This document shows, in pieces, positions 33,651-44,880 of a DNA stretch of 64,000 nt (the first letter of the stretch is position 1; each line of letters opens with the position of its first letter). The notes beneath the pieces were generated by a model that worked only from the letters and a program-made list of their open reading frames with translations, was not told where the DNA came from and ran no database searches. The position numbers and the translations under genes were made by a program. The stretch comes from Papio anubis (lineage: Eukaryota; Chordata; Mammalia; Primates; Cercopithecidae). Location of the stretch: positions 27,734,998 to 27,798,997 of the forward strand of contig NC_044988.1 of assembly GCF_008728515.1 (NCBI RefSeq), read 5' to 3'.

Positions 33651-34664
33651 GGTTAAAAGCAGATTATGTATCATGTTGGATATCACCTACTTGCACATAA
33701 TAAGAGATAATTAAATACTAGTGATTATTATTAGATTATGTCTAGAAAATATTAAAGCTAATAAGATGGCACAGGGTGGAAAAAAGCCACACCGACTATG
33801 GAGGAGGGACAGAGGTTGATGTGGAAACATCAGAAAATTGGGGCTCCAAGTTGGGAAAGTGTACTTGACAGGAATGTGACCAAAACCAAGTTCTCAGTAT
33901 GGGTGCCCTTTAATTCAGTTTGCTTTAGATAATTGCATATAATTACCCTCTGAGACTTTATCACCACTTCTGGGGAGAAGGGGACCCAAAGGGGGCCTCT
34001 TAAAGACAACAGTATTTACAGATGTTCCTTTGTGCCCTCTTTTATGTTGAAGTAGCATGTCATAAATACTGTTTTTTTGGGGGAGCAAGTGCCTTCAATA
34101 AGGCTTATCCAAGCAGTGGTCCCTCCGCCCCCCCCCCCCCCAGTCTACTATCATTCTTGTCTTTGAATTTTCCTTTTAGCCCTTTTCATATCTGGGTAAC
34201 AACAGTGAACATTGGTTATAGGTCTGCTGCTTCACCTACTTTCCCTTTCCTTTTGAGTAATTTGATGATGCTATAGACTCAAAAATTCCTTTCAGTCAAA
34301 TAAATAGTAAACCAGATGGATTAAGATGTACCTAATCTGGTGTGGGTGCATTAGTTTATCACTGTGGCCGTTTCCACCTTGGTAAACACTTCTATTTGTG
34401 ACTACTGAGTTTGCAGCCAACAGTGTTCATCATTGTAATTAAGAAGATTCTGTGATTTCGTTGCCAAATATAGTACTAAGTGTTCTCGGGGGAATACCAC
34501 TGCATATAAAAAGAATTAGCTATAGGATATTTTACAGTATCATGCACTTCCAATTAAGTAAATGTGATAATCTATTGTGATCAGAGTAATGTAAAAATAG
34601 TAGATGTGGCTTGTTTCCATCCTGTGCCACCATGTTAGCTCTAATATTTTCTAGGCATAATCTA
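33651..34664. other. Unique sequence with a poly(C) run
   Basis: A run of about 15 C at 34127-34141 is the only notable feature; the plus-strand open frame over it (34022-34276) is not recognised. Confidence 0.5.
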
Positions 34665-34905
34665 ATAATAATAACTGGCATTTATTTTGCTGTTATTATG
34701 TGACAGGCACTGAGCTAAGTGCTTTACATGCATGATTTCACAAAGGCCCTCTGAGAGAGGTACTGGTAATATCCCCCGTTTTACAGATAAGGAAACTAAG
34801 GCTTAACCAACCTAAGAAACCTGTCAAACTGCCAGTAAGACAACCCTGAGATTCCAACCCAAGTAATCTGACCCTGGAGCCACAGCTGGCTCTAAACACT
34901 AGTTA
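34665..34905 (-). mobile_element. MIR SINE, antisense
   Basis: 'gctgttattatgtgacaggc', 'actgagctaagtgctttaca', 'cccccgttttacagataagg' and 'ctgaccctggagccacagct' follow antisense MIR over most of its length. Confidence 0.92.
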
Positions 34906-35167
34906 GTCTTACCTCCCATCAGCCATTTATTGGCCCAAACAGACTGGTTTTTGCCCATTCATATTTTACTTTAGTAAGTCAAAAGTTAATACAAAGTAGT
35001 TGGGAGAAATGTAAGAAAATCTGTGGTGTTATTTAGGAATGAGTGCTACAGTGTGTTACTCAAAGTGCATAGGGTAAAGCTTAGCTTTGAAAGTTAGAGG
35101 AAGCTTGAATTTGAAAAACTGTTAATGTGTTAATCTGCCAGTCCTAGCAGTAATGGTGGATGCTGCT

Positions 35168-35529
35168 TGATATGGTTTGGTTGTGTCCCCACCCAAATCT
35201 CATATTGAATTGTAGTTCCCTTAATTCCCATGTGTCATGGGAAGGACCCAGTGGGAGGTAATTGAATCATTGGGGTGGGTCCTTCCCATGCTGTTCTCAT
35301 GATAGTGAATAAGTCTCACCAGATCTGATGGTTTGATAAAGGGGAGTTCCCCTGCACAAACTCTCTTGCCTGCGCCATGTAAGACATCCCTTTGCTCTTC
35401 CTTCATCTTCTGCCATGACCGCGAGGCCTTCCCAGCCATGGGAGCTGAGAGTGAATTAAACCTTTTTCCTTTATATATTACCCAGTCTTGGGTATGTCTT
35501 TATTGGCAGTGTGAGAACAGACTAATACA
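35168..35529 (+). mobile_element. THE1-type solo LTR (ERVL-MaLR)
   Basis: It begins TGATATGGTTTGGTTGTGTC and ends near 'gaacagactaataca', covering the entire THE1 LTR including the promoter-proximal 'tttgataaaggggagttccc' and the 'attaaacctttttccttta' region. The 5-bp duplication CTGCT flanks it (35163-35167 and 35530-35534). No internal sequence is present, so the provirus was reduced to one LTR by recombination between its LTRs. Confidence 0.95.
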
Positions 35530-35787
35530 CTGCTGCTTCTCTTCTTTCAACCCAAAGAGATAATAACAGATGAACTAAAGGCTGAACTTCTCATTTGTGA
35601 AGCAAATACAATTCTGGCCAGAATTATGGGGGTTTCTTTGAAAGAACTGCTGCTGTGTCTCTCAGAAATAAATGGGACAGTATGATTGTATTTTTTAGTG
35701 TATCCATTTACCTGCAGGATGGGAAATCTCTTCATCTGCCTTTTTATCACCTGCTTTCTTGCCCTCTTATTGCCATGTGTCACTTCT

Positions 35788-36345
35788 TTTAGGAAGCAGC
35801 ATGGCCTGAGAATTGTGTACAGACTTTAACTTGACAGGGCTAGGTTAAAAAGCCAATTCCTGGCCGGGCACGGTGGCTCACGCCTGTAATCCCAGCACTT
35901 TGGGAGACCGAGGCGTGCGAATCACGAGGTCAGGAGGTTGAGACCATTCTGGCTAACACGGTGAAACCCCGTCTCTACTAAAAACACAAAAAAAAATTAG
36001 CCGGACGTGGTGGCAGGCGCCTGTAGTCCCAGCTACTCGGGAGGCTGAGGCGGGAGAATGGCGTGAACCCGGGAGGTGGAGCTTGCAGTGAGCCGAGATT
36101 GCGCCACTGCACTCCAGCCTGGGCGACAGAGCGAGACTCCGTCTCAAAAAAAAAAAAAAATCCAGCTCCCTCCCTCACTCACTGTGTCAACCTCGTTTAA
36201 CTTCTCTGAGCATCAATTTCTTTCTCTGTAAAAAAGTAGGTGATACAATAAAGCCTACCTCGTAGAGTTCTTGTGAAGTTCAAACTAGGCAGCAGATATC
36301 AAGTTCCTGTCACCACATCTGCTGGCCTGCAGTAGGTGCTAATGT
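35788..36345 (+). mobile_element. MIR SINE split by an AluY
   Basis: The left part (35788-35861) resembles MIR 5' ('agcagcatggcctgagaatt', 'gggctaggttaaaaagcc'). The right part (36161-36345) continues the core ('actcactgtgtcaacctcgt', 'aacttctctgagcatcaatt', 'cctacctcgtagagttcttg'). The AluY at 35862-36160 sits between them. Confidence 0.8.
35862..36160 (+). mobile_element. AluY, full length, inside a MIR
   Basis: Complete from 'ggccgggcacggtggctcac' to a pure A tail. AluY-type words are 'tggctaacacggtgaaaccc' and 'gaatggcgtgaacccgggag'. Many CpGs survive, indicating a fairly recent insertion. Confidence 0.95.
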
Positions 36346-36704
36346 CATACATTCTAGTTCCCTTCTTGCCCCTCCACCTTCTCTTTTGCTCCATTGCACC
36401 ACCATTTGCCACAGCTGGGTTTTGTTATCAAAAGCAATCCTCTGCTAATGGGCAGAGGGCAAGGAGCCCTCTTTGGCTGCACTGATATTCTTGAGGAAGA
36501 ACAGTGTATTTGCTTGCATACCAGTGCTCTTTTCAGAGTGATTTGGGTATAAAATCTAGTGAGTATGAGAGTGAATTCTTTTTGTATGTATATTCACTTG
36601 TTAAGCCTGTTGGCAGGACTCTGCCTATATTCTTCCTTCAGGTTCTAGGAGACTGGGGACCAGGGATATATTTCTTATGTTTACATGAGTTTTCTTTGAG
36701 AATT
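36346..36704. other. Unique sequence
   Basis: Nothing recognised. Confidence 0.5.
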
Positions 36705-36860
36705 TTCCATTCATTCATTCAATCATTAATTCATTGGATAAATATATGTTGATTGCTTACTATGTATAGGTACTCTGCTAAGTGCTGGGAATACCACAGT
36801 CAATAAAACAAACCCACATCTGTGACCTCATGGAACTTATAACTAGTGAAATTCAGTTTG
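36705..36860 (-). mobile_element. L2 3' end, antisense
   Basis: 'attcattcattcaatcatta', 'gattgcttactatgtatagg', 'tactctgctaagtgctggga' and 'gacctcatggaacttataac' follow the reverse complement of the L2 3' end. Confidence 0.8.
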
Positions 36861-37710
36861 ATGACTTAAAAACAAATTTAATGTAAGCATGTTCTGGACT
36901 CTCTGGGTGACCACTAATGCTGCTGTGAGGTTTCAGTGTCCACAGTGACATGTGGCTGTTAGGGCCCTGGCATCAAATGACTTTTCTTTAATAGTCAGCA
37001 GCTCAAAGGGCATAGTTGAATCTAATGATAAATGATGCCTTACAGCCAAGACCAAATGACAATATAAGCTAATATTTGTGACAATAAAAGCTGCATGTAG
37101 AGTTTGAATAGAAGAAAATGGCTGGAGCATTGAGTCATCACAGGATACGCCATAGAATCGGGAGGCCAATCATGGAAGAGCCAGGCTATGGTGTGAAAAG
37201 CTAATTTCAACAATATGTTGTATGGCAGATTAATTAATGTTATTCATTTGGATTTTATTGGCTTTGTATGTTTGTTTGTATTATCAATTATAAATTTATA
37301 TTGATTTTATAGCTATATAAGAGCTTGAAACATAAGGTATTTATAATCTTACCATAATTTCTTTTTAGTTTGCTCTGGGGAGGCCTGAGATAATTTTTTT
37401 TTACGTGAAGGAGGTTAGTACCATCGTTCAAGTGCAGAAACATTGTTCCAGAGAAAAATTCTCTACAATTATATGTAAATATTAGCTGTTTGGCAAAAAC
37501 TAGTTATAGCTTTGCTTTATCGAAAATATTTTTTAAAGGGCAGGAGAAAGGTTATAACTCTTGTTTATAACCCCCAAAATCATTCTGTTTTATGTTTTGT
37601 AGTTGTGAGCTATTGTTTTTGTGTGAGTCATAACCAAATTGGCATGTTTAAGAATTTCTCATTAATTCTAATAAAAGAATGAAATTACTCCAACCTCTTT
37701 CTTCCTTGTC
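36861..37710. other. Unique AT-rich sequence
   Basis: Nothing recognised; the stretch around 37250-37330 is very AT-rich. Confidence 0.5.
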
Positions 37711-38040
37711 GTGCCTCTCCACTTACCCTCATGTATGGTCATGTGTGCCCACACTCGTGTGTCTCTCCTCTTACCCTCGTATGTGCATGCGTGCCTGCAC
37801 TTGTGTGTCTCTCCTCTTACCCTCGTGTGCATGCATACCCACACCCGTGTGCTCTCCACTTACCCTCGTGTGTGCCCACACCTATGTGCCTCTCCACTTA
37901 CCCTCATGTGTGTGCATGTGTGCCCACACTCGTGTGCCTCTCCACTTACCCTCACCTGTGTGCATGCATGCCCACACCCGTGTGCCTCTCCACTTACCCT
38001 CCAGTGTGCGCATGCGTGCCCGCATTCATGTGCACACATC
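37711..38040. repeat. GC-rich minisatellite, seven units of 38-48 bp
   Basis: The phrase ctctcc(a/t)cttaccctc begins at 37715, 37763, 37809, 37852, 37890, 37938 and 37986, giving spacings of 48, 46, 43, 38, 48 and 48. Each unit continues with GTGTG/CATGC/CCCACAC words. The array is C/T- and G/T-rich with few A, so stop codons are scarce and all three plus frames are open for 115-140 codons, along with a minus frame. These are not genes. Confidence 0.95.
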
Positions 38041-38343
38041 CCCACAAACGCTGTCTAACAACTTCTTTTGACTTCTTATACTCATCACTTACTCCTTTTA
38101 GACCTGTCCTTCCTATACACTGCTTTGTACAGGGTTTCAAGATTTGTTTTTAAAAAGCTTTTAGAATTCAAGGTTACTTGAGCTTACCCAGGGAGCATTA
38201 AACAACAATCATAAGTGATTCTCTTTTTGTAATAGTTAGCAGTTTCTACTATGTACTATTGCAGTGTCTAATCTCTCCTCTACACTCTAGGATCTGAGGC
38301 AGACTGAAGAGGCCATTCTCTGTTCGGGCGTGATGTTCATTCA
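38041..38343. other. Unique sequence
   Basis: Nothing recognised. Confidence 0.5.
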
Positions 38344-38480
38344 TAGGGTGACCATTCATCTATCCCCATTTGTCTGGCACTGTCCAGGTTTATGTCTGCT
38401 CTCTCAGCATAATTGTTAATGATGCCTGCTTTCACTCTCAAGAGTATTTCATTTGGATGATGAATTATAAGGTTACTCTA
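38344..38480. mobile_element. Short DNA transposon with TAGGGTGACC-type inverted ends
   Basis: It starts TAGGGTGACC and ends GGTTACTCTA, an inverted repeat with two mismatches in ten. The interior has the 'atccccatttgtctggcact' word typical of mammalian hAT-type miniature elements. An 8-bp target duplication is not clearly preserved. Confidence 0.5.
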
Positions 38481-39374
38481 GTTACACAAAACACTTTGGC
38501 CTTATGGCCTACTAGAGCCAAACAAAGAAGCTTTTTCACAGACTCACTTTAATCACTAATTCTCTTTCTTCATTTATTCTTAGCTGTAGGCCTATGTTTG
38601 AATTTATACAATTGGGAAATATTTACGTATAAAGATATGGCAATATCCATGTACTTTTTATTCTGTCTCTGTTAGGGATTATAGCAAGTTTATAACAGAA
38701 AAAGCAGGGATTGGTTACTTTGGAGCAGTGATTGTCTGAGCTTCAGCAAAAATTTTGCAGTATGAGCTGATCAGGACATTTCACATCCGGGAGGTCAAAG
38801 CCTGCAAAGCCTGTTACAATGAGCTTCTAAGATTTACGCATGTTCTTTCTTCCAAAAATTCAAAGCAAAATTGCTTTATCCTGTTCTGCCTAAAATAAAG
38901 GTATCATTGACTGGGGCTCAGAAGTTTTGGTTGTAACCTGCTATTTTGGATGATGGTTTTGCCTTTGTCAGACATTTATTATTTTGGTGTTAAACCTGAG
39001 GTCTTCAGCCAGTGATTGGGCTCAGATGGTAGTTTGTGGCATAAGGCATGTGAACGCAAGATGAGAAGACACCTGATTCTTCTGGAGCTAACTGTCCCAT
39101 TTGCCCCTGGTTCCAGCCATGCATCACTTGTCTTTTACTCTTTAGCTATTTAGTTTCATCCTTACTGTCCTCCCAGAGGACCAGGAGAAGGAAAGAAACG
39201 GGAAAATTCCACATGTTGGTTTGCTGCCAATAGTCTTTTGATAAGAAAGATGATTGACTCTGTTTTGCACATTTTCATGGTCCTGTGTATGTATGTATTT
39301 TTTTGTTTGCCAGATTAAGCATATTCTTTTTCTTGCATGTATTTCTGTATTTCTAAATATGTAATGTTTTTCAT
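38481..39374. other. Unique sequence
   Basis: Nothing recognised. A minus-strand open frame at 39142-39495 runs into the following L2 end and is not supported as a gene. Confidence 0.45.
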
Positions 39375-39515
39375 TTTGTGAAATGTAGGCAGTCACTAGA
39401 ATAAAAACTCCACTAGGGGAGACGTATAGCCTATTTTGTTTCCCAGTCTCTCCCCCAGGGCCTAAAGCAGTGCCTGGTGCCAAGTAGGTGCTCAAAAATA
39501 ATAAGAATGAAGAAT
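39375..39515 (+). mobile_element. L2 3' end
   Basis: 'aactccactaggggagacgt', 'ctcccccagggcctaaagca' and 'tgcctggtgccaagtaggtg' up to 'ctcaaaaataat' match the L2 3' terminus. Confidence 0.8.
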
Positions 39516-39593
39516 GCCATGGAGACAGAAAGTAGATTAGTTTTTGCTGGGGTGGAAGATAGAAGAATGAGAGTGACTGCTAATAGGTCTGTG

Positions 39594-39906
39594 ATTTCTT
39601 TTCTTCTTTTTTTTTTTTTTTTAATGAGACGGAGTCTCACTCTGTCACCCAGGCTAGAGTGCAGTGGTGCCATCTCAGCAAACTGCAAGCTCTGCCTCCC
39701 GGATTCATGCCATTCTCCTGCCTCAGCCTCCCAAGTAGTTGGGACTACAGGCGCCTTCCACCACGCCCAGTTAATTTTTTGTATTTTTAGTAGAGACAGG
39801 GTTTCACTGTGTTAGCCACGATGGTCTCAATCTCCTGACCTCGTGATTCGCACGCCTCAGCCTCCCAAAGTGCTGGGATTACAGGCGTGAGCCACCACGC
39901 CCCACC
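39594..39906 (-). mobile_element. Alu (AluY/S-like), antisense, full length
   Basis: T-rich tail, 'gagacggagtctcactctgt' through 'gagccaccacgcccc'. Perfect target-site duplication aggtctgtg at 39585-39593 and 39907-39915. Confidence 0.95.
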
Positions 39907-39924
39907 AGGTCTGTGTTTTCTTTT

Positions 39925-40065
39925 GGAGGTGATGAAAATGTGCTGGATTGAGATAGTGGTGATGGTTGCAAAATCATGTGATCATACTGAAAACCACTGA
40001 ATTATACATTTTAAAAGGCTTAATCTGATGGAATGTTAATTATATCTCACTTTTTTAAATTGCAA
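39925..40065 (+). mobile_element. L1M-type 3' end fragment (provisional)
   Basis: 'gagatagtggtgatggttgc', 'ctgaaaaccactgaattata' and 'atgttaattatatctcactt' match a widespread old 3' end that I associate with L1M elements. The same phrase pattern occurs at 24690-24800. Confidence 0.55.
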
Positions 40066-41164
40066 AAAGAGAATACATGAAAAAAGAAAAGATTAATAAA
40101 TTATGTGCTTTATCCATTGTCATAGTTGGTGCTTAAAAAATGTATCTTTTGAATGATGAATGGTTGTAAGTGTACCAAATCTTCTAAGAAAATGTTTCTC
40201 TCAAAGCATGGTCTGTGTGTCACTCATTTTGTGGCTTGGTAGTTACCTGGTTAAAAATCTTTTATTTTAGGAAGTTGAAGTTGCCCATGGAGCCTGAGCA
40301 TTGTTTGGTATTAGAAGGGGTTGGAATACAGGGGAAAATGTAGTAGAGTATCTTTGGGAAAGTAGTTTTGTTTGTGAGTCAGAAATACAAATAAGCGCCT
40401 GTCTATTGAGATTGTTTGATTCAAGCACTGCCAAAGAGACTGCAATGTGATGCTTTTTGAACATTTTTTTTAAATATGGAGGAAATACCTCTATCACAGG
40501 GAGTCTTGATTCAAATCTTTCCAACTCTTTCATTCTATGCTCTTGTTAAATCAGTTTAAAGTCCCTATTACTCTGCAGAGAGCAAAATCTGTCAAAACAG
40601 ATTAATGCCGTCTCTTGAAACATTTAGCTGTACTATGACAACTAATCTGCAAGGATTTTTCAGAATTCATGTAATTTACCTACTTAATAGTTGCCAACAA
40701 GTAGTTTTATGGTCCTTCAAGTCAGCAAAGGTAGGTTATGGTGGTGGAAATGGTTTTCCATCCTCTTTAGCACAGGGTCATGTAGACTTCTAAAAATATC
40801 TTCCTATATTTCAGGAAATTTTCTTATATTTTCTCTCAAATGATAGATACGAAATTAGTTTGAAAAGAGTATTTACTATTACATGAATACTAATTAATAT
40901 TATCTTTATTGTATCTGAACTATGTTGAGAGAAATAAAAAACTGACCTCCTGATCAAAAACGGAGTTTAAGGCTCTTTCAGCTTTGGAATAGATCAGCTT
41001 CTTGTGTTTGAAACTTTTCCTGGAAGATGATTATTCTATCTTGTTCACAATAAACAAATGATCTCAATAGCCTGCATCTTGTTTGTTATTAAAATATGTG
41101 AATCTGCTGCACTCTTCTCTTGTATTATCAACTTTTCTTTTTGTATTCTAAAATTATACTAGGG
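40066..41164. other. Unique AT-rich sequence
   Basis: A possible hAT fragment near 40193-40230 ('tttctctcaaagcatggtct') cannot be confirmed. Nothing else recognised. Confidence 0.4.
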
Positions 41165-41720
41165 ATACCTGATAGTTATATAGCTATAAGCTTTATTACT
41201 ACTACTACTAAACATTTGTGAAGTTTTTATTATGCGTTAGCAAGTATGTTATGCCCTTTATTTATATTATCTCATTTAAGCCTCCCAGATGGAGGTTGAG
41301 TTAGCATCCCTATTTTATTTTTTAATTTTATTTATTTATTTATTTTTGAGACGGAGTCTTCTCTGTTGCCCAGATGGGAGAGCAGTGGCACATCTCGGCT
41401 CACTGCAACCTCCGCCTCCTAGGTTCAAATGATCCTCCTGCCTCAGCCCCCCGAGTAACTGGGATTATGTGTGTACACCTCCACGCCCAGCTAATTTTTC
41501 CATTTTTAGTAGAGACAGCATTTCACCATGTTGGCCAGGCTGATTTCAAACTCCTGACCTCAGCTGATCCACCCACCTCCCTCCCAAAGCTGAGATTACA
41601 GGTGTGAGCCACCATGCCCAGCCAACATCCCTATTTTAAAAATGAAGAGACTCGCCTAAAGTTACACACAGCTGATAAGTGGTTGAGTTAGACTTGGGAT
41701 GTCACCATTGGGCTGCTTTC
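41165..41720 (-). mobile_element. MIR SINE, antisense, split by an Alu
   Basis: The left part (41165-41317: 'gcaagtatgttatgcccttt', 'tatctcatttaagcctccca') and right part (41626-41720: 'atgaagagactcgcctaaag', 'ttacacacagctgataagtg') are contiguous in MIR once the Alu is removed. Confidence 0.85.
41318..41625 (-). mobile_element. Alu (AluS-like), antisense, inside a MIR
   Basis: (TTTA)n tail, 'gagacggagtcttctctgtt' through 'gccaccatgcccagcc'. Perfect 13-bp duplication catccctatttta at 41305-41317 and 41626-41638. Confidence 0.97.
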
Positions 41721-41754
41721 TCATAAAGAGCTTCTGCTTACATCTTTTCAAACT

Positions 41755-41865
41755 CTCAGAAGAACCATGCCACTCCCAGTTTACAGATGAGGAAGCAAAG
41801 GTTCAGGGTCACACAGCTACTAAGAGACAGAAGCTGGACTTGAAGTAAGGTCATCTGGTCCTAAA
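41755..41865 (-). mobile_element. MIR SINE, antisense, second copy
   Basis: 'ccagtttacagatgaggaag' and 'ttcagggtcacacagctact' repeat the MIR core about 100 bases after the same segment of the preceding MIR, so this is a separate insertion in the same direction. Confidence 0.85.
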
Positions 41866-42340
41866 CCACGGTGGTGTTTCTGCAGAATCACCTTCACCAT
41901 AGTCAGCGGAAATCATTTTTGGCCACAGCCTGTGTTCTCCCTGCCTTCTTTGCATTTCCTTAAAGGCAGAGAGAGGGGAGTTAACAGGAGTCCCAATTTT
42001 TATGGCAGGCACAGTTTTGAAATAGCCTCTCTTCCTGGTCATTACCAGGGAGGCAACAGATTAGAAAGAAGGGAGTATAGCAGCTGCTCCCCTTAGAGAA
42101 AACAGTAAGTTAGTGTGGGGAGCTTTGGTCGTGTTTCTGGGTGTGAGATGAGGGCTGTAATCCGATCAGATATTTGCAGAAATGCTACCAGGCAAAGTGA
42201 ACCTCTGACTTGTTTTGGATCAGTCTTATAAAAACTCATGAAGTCCCAGAAAAGAAACTTACATTGGCCTTCTGATTGTCCTCTCCCTTCGAGTGAATAT
42301 GCTGGTTCTTAACAATTTGGCAGCCACAGACTCCTTAGAG
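41866..42340. other. Unique sequence
   Basis: Nothing recognised. Confidence 0.5.
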
Positions 42341-42528
42341 TAGTGCTTCTCACACTTCAGTCTGCATCAGAATCCTCTAGAAGACTTGGGAAAACACAGA
42401 CCTCTGGGCCCAGCCCCCAGAGGCTGTGATTCAGGAGATCTGCACAGTGTCTGAGAATTCACACTTTTAACACATTCCTGGGTGCTGCTGGTGCTGCTGG
42501 TCCAGGGGCCACACTTTGAGAACCACTG
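42341..42528. mobile_element. hAT-Charlie short DNA element, both ends present
   Basis: Starts TAGTGCTTCTCACACTT and ends ACTTTGAGAACCACTG, inverted repeats of the CAGTGGTTCTCAAAGTG type. The interior reads 'cctctgggcccagcccccag' and 'attcacacttttaacacatt'. The 8-bp flanks ccttagag and tttcagag match at 5 positions, plausibly a decayed target duplication. Confidence 0.8.
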
Positions 42529-42914
42529 TTTCAGAGAATTTTGGTGAAAGGTCTATAATCCCTCCTTCAGTAGATACTAGGTCGATTAATTACTAATTTT
42601 TGAATTATCAAACTTTGGCAAGCTTGTTTAAATGTTCTGGTGAGTGGTTTGGCATTGGAGGGAATATGTGAGAGTGTTTTACCAAACAATTTGAAATTGG
42701 TTTGGTGAGTCAGCTAGGAACAGTGCCTAGAACATTGTGGGAACTCCTCAGTCCTTTGAGGACCCAGAGGGAACACTGACTATTTTGAGTGAGTAGTAAG
42801 ACATGCTTAAAACCACTTCTAGTATTTGCAAAGTTGTTAAAGGCAATGACTAAAACACTTTTTCAAATATTGACAGTTGGAATGAAATGCAGTTCTCTAA
42901 TATATGCAATTAAA
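42529..42914. other. Unique sequence
   Basis: Nothing recognised. Confidence 0.5.
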
Positions 42915-43195
42915 CTTTAGACTAGTTTTAAAAATTAGGGTAAACATATGTAATGTAAAATTTACCATTTTAGCCATTATTAACTGCACAGCTCACGTTG
43001 TTGTGCAACCATCCACACCATCTGACCTCAGAGTTCTTCATCTTGTAACCTTGAGACTCCAAACTCATTAAACAACTTCCCCTTTCCAGCTCCTCCCAGC
43101 CCCTGGCAATCACCAATTCTACTTTCTGCTCTATGAATTTGACTACTCTAGCTTCCTCATATAGGTGAAATCATACAATATTTGTCCTTTTTGAA
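42915..43195 (-). mobile_element. L1M 3' region, antisense
   Basis: 'taaaatttaccattttagcc', 'ttgttgtgcaaccatccaca', 'attctactttctgctctatg' and 'aatttgactactctagcttc' match the reverse complement of old L1M 3' UTR. Confidence 0.8.
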
Positions 43196-44089
43196 TTTTT
43201 GAAGAGACTTTGAAACAGTTATAAAATGCAGTAAAAATAACCCTAACAATGAATGAAATATAAACTTAAAAAAGCACTTGAAAACAAAATCAAGTTAGAA
43301 AGCTTGATCTTTGGACTTTCAAGAATCTTCCTTCATGGCAGACTATAATTGGAAACCCATTTCCTGGTGTATTTGGTGTATTCCAGGCCCAAGGCTAGTC
43401 TGGACACCTTTTGCATCTCCCCACAGGTGGATCTTGCTTCCTATTCCTACAAGAACCTTGTCCTCTTGTAGGCCCTTAGGCAGAGCTGGGTCTTGAGCCC
43501 CCAACCTCATCTACTTATTCATTCAGTAGATACAGCTTCTGTTCAAGATGCAGGGACCTAGAGGAGAGCCACCTTCCCTCTGCTTCCTTTCACCACCCCC
43601 CACCCCATCTTAAAGCATCTACTGGGGACCCAGAAGGACCACACCCCTGATTTACCTTCCCATCTGGAGTGAGGTGTGCTGTGTCAAGTAGATTTCTCAG
43701 TTGATAAAGCATACAACTTTAAATGTCTTTTAAAACTTTTACCTATGTCAATGGGAATCTTTCTGTAATGTATCAGTCCTTTCAGCCTTAAGCAGAATGT
43801 GCCAAACATAATTTAACCTCTCCTCCATAACCAAGGTCAGTGTTGCACTGTAAATATTGATTTGCGCCCCCACTAAATGGCTGGGAGCTGCTGCACGTAA
43901 TTCAGCAGCCACTACCGTTTCAGCTGTCACTTTTCAAGGTGTCTTCACATCCTCTTCTAATCTGCTAGTTTTAGGAAGATCTATGCAGAAAGTCAGAGAC
44001 TCCAAGCCTTCAACCAGTTAATTGGGCTGAAGATAGATTGCAACAGAAGATAGATCGTGTCCTTTAGTGTCTGCCCTCTGCTTCTAGAT
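43196..44089. other. Unique sequence
   Basis: No family assigned. A GC-richer patch at 43310-43660 holds short open frames without context. Confidence 0.45.
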
Positions 44090-44480
44090 GTATAGAATTC
44101 ACAATATTTAGTTGGACATGTGGCATCAGAATAGGGAAGGTTGCATTTCCCTTACCCTGCTTGCAGCTCTATGTAGTCAACACAACTAAGTACTAATCAA
44201 TGAAATGAAAACAGAATGCAACATCTGTGGAGGAGAGGAGTGTCTTCTTAAACGATGGTGTGCACCCTTCTTTCTATTAATAACATGCCCGGAACATGGT
44301 TGTAATGGCTGCAGTTCCAGCTTGGATGAAAGGATAAGCTGTCTGCTCTCTTATAGCTGGCACAATTATACTAGCCATAATCTGAATTTTTATATAAAAG
44401 AGAAATAAACATATATCTTGTTCATTTACCATGAGCTTGTGTCTTGGTTACTTGTAGCTAAATCTCATCATAATGAATAC
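44090..44480 (+). repeat. Ancient LTR-like repeat with AATAAA (provisional)
   Basis: 'agttggacatgtggcatcag' and 'tgcatttcccttaccctgct' followed about 300 bases later by 'aagagaaataaacatatatc' and 'cttggttacttgtagctaa' resemble a mammalian LTR-type repeat ending soon after its AATAAA. Family not assigned. Confidence 0.4.
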
Positions 44481-44590
44481 ACAGATAAATTGGATGAAGG
44501 GACTTAGATGACTGGAAAGAATAAAAGTTCCACATCAGTGGGTAAAAGAAAAATATCAGCAGAATCCCAACATATAAATAGATAAAAAGT

Positions 44591-44880
44591 GCCAGGCACA
44601 GTGGCTCACGCCTATAATCCCAGGGATTTGGGAGACCAAGGCAGGAGGATTACTTGAGCCCAGGAGTTCAATGCCAGCATGGGCAACATACCAAGACTGT
44701 CTCTACAAAAAAATTTAAAAAGTAGCAGAGTGTGACTGTGCATGCCTGTGATATTAGCTTCTTGGGAGGCTGAAATGGCAAGATCCCTTGAGCCAAAGAG
44801 TTAAAGATTACAATAAGCTATGATCACACCACTGCACACCAGCCTGGATGACAGAACAAGACCTTGTCTCCCAAAAGGGG
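44591..44880 (+). mobile_element. AluJ-like
   Basis: Complete and highly diverged: 'gccaggcacagtggctcacg', 'gatcacaccactgcacacc' and 'acagaacaagaccttgtctc'. It is one of the older Alus here. Confidence 0.93.

Noticed and set aside
35953..36178. Short open frames over the AluY, and similar frames over every other Alu
   Set aside because: These are the standard Alu-derived frames with no independent coding evidence.
37711..38040. CRISPR-like repeat-spacer array
   Set aside because: Unit lengths vary, there are no distinct spacers, and the DNA is primate nuclear; it is a minisatellite.
37679..38153. Cysteine/proline-rich coding genes of 115-140 codons
   Set aside because: All three frames are open over a repeat array with few A, so openness carries no coding signal.
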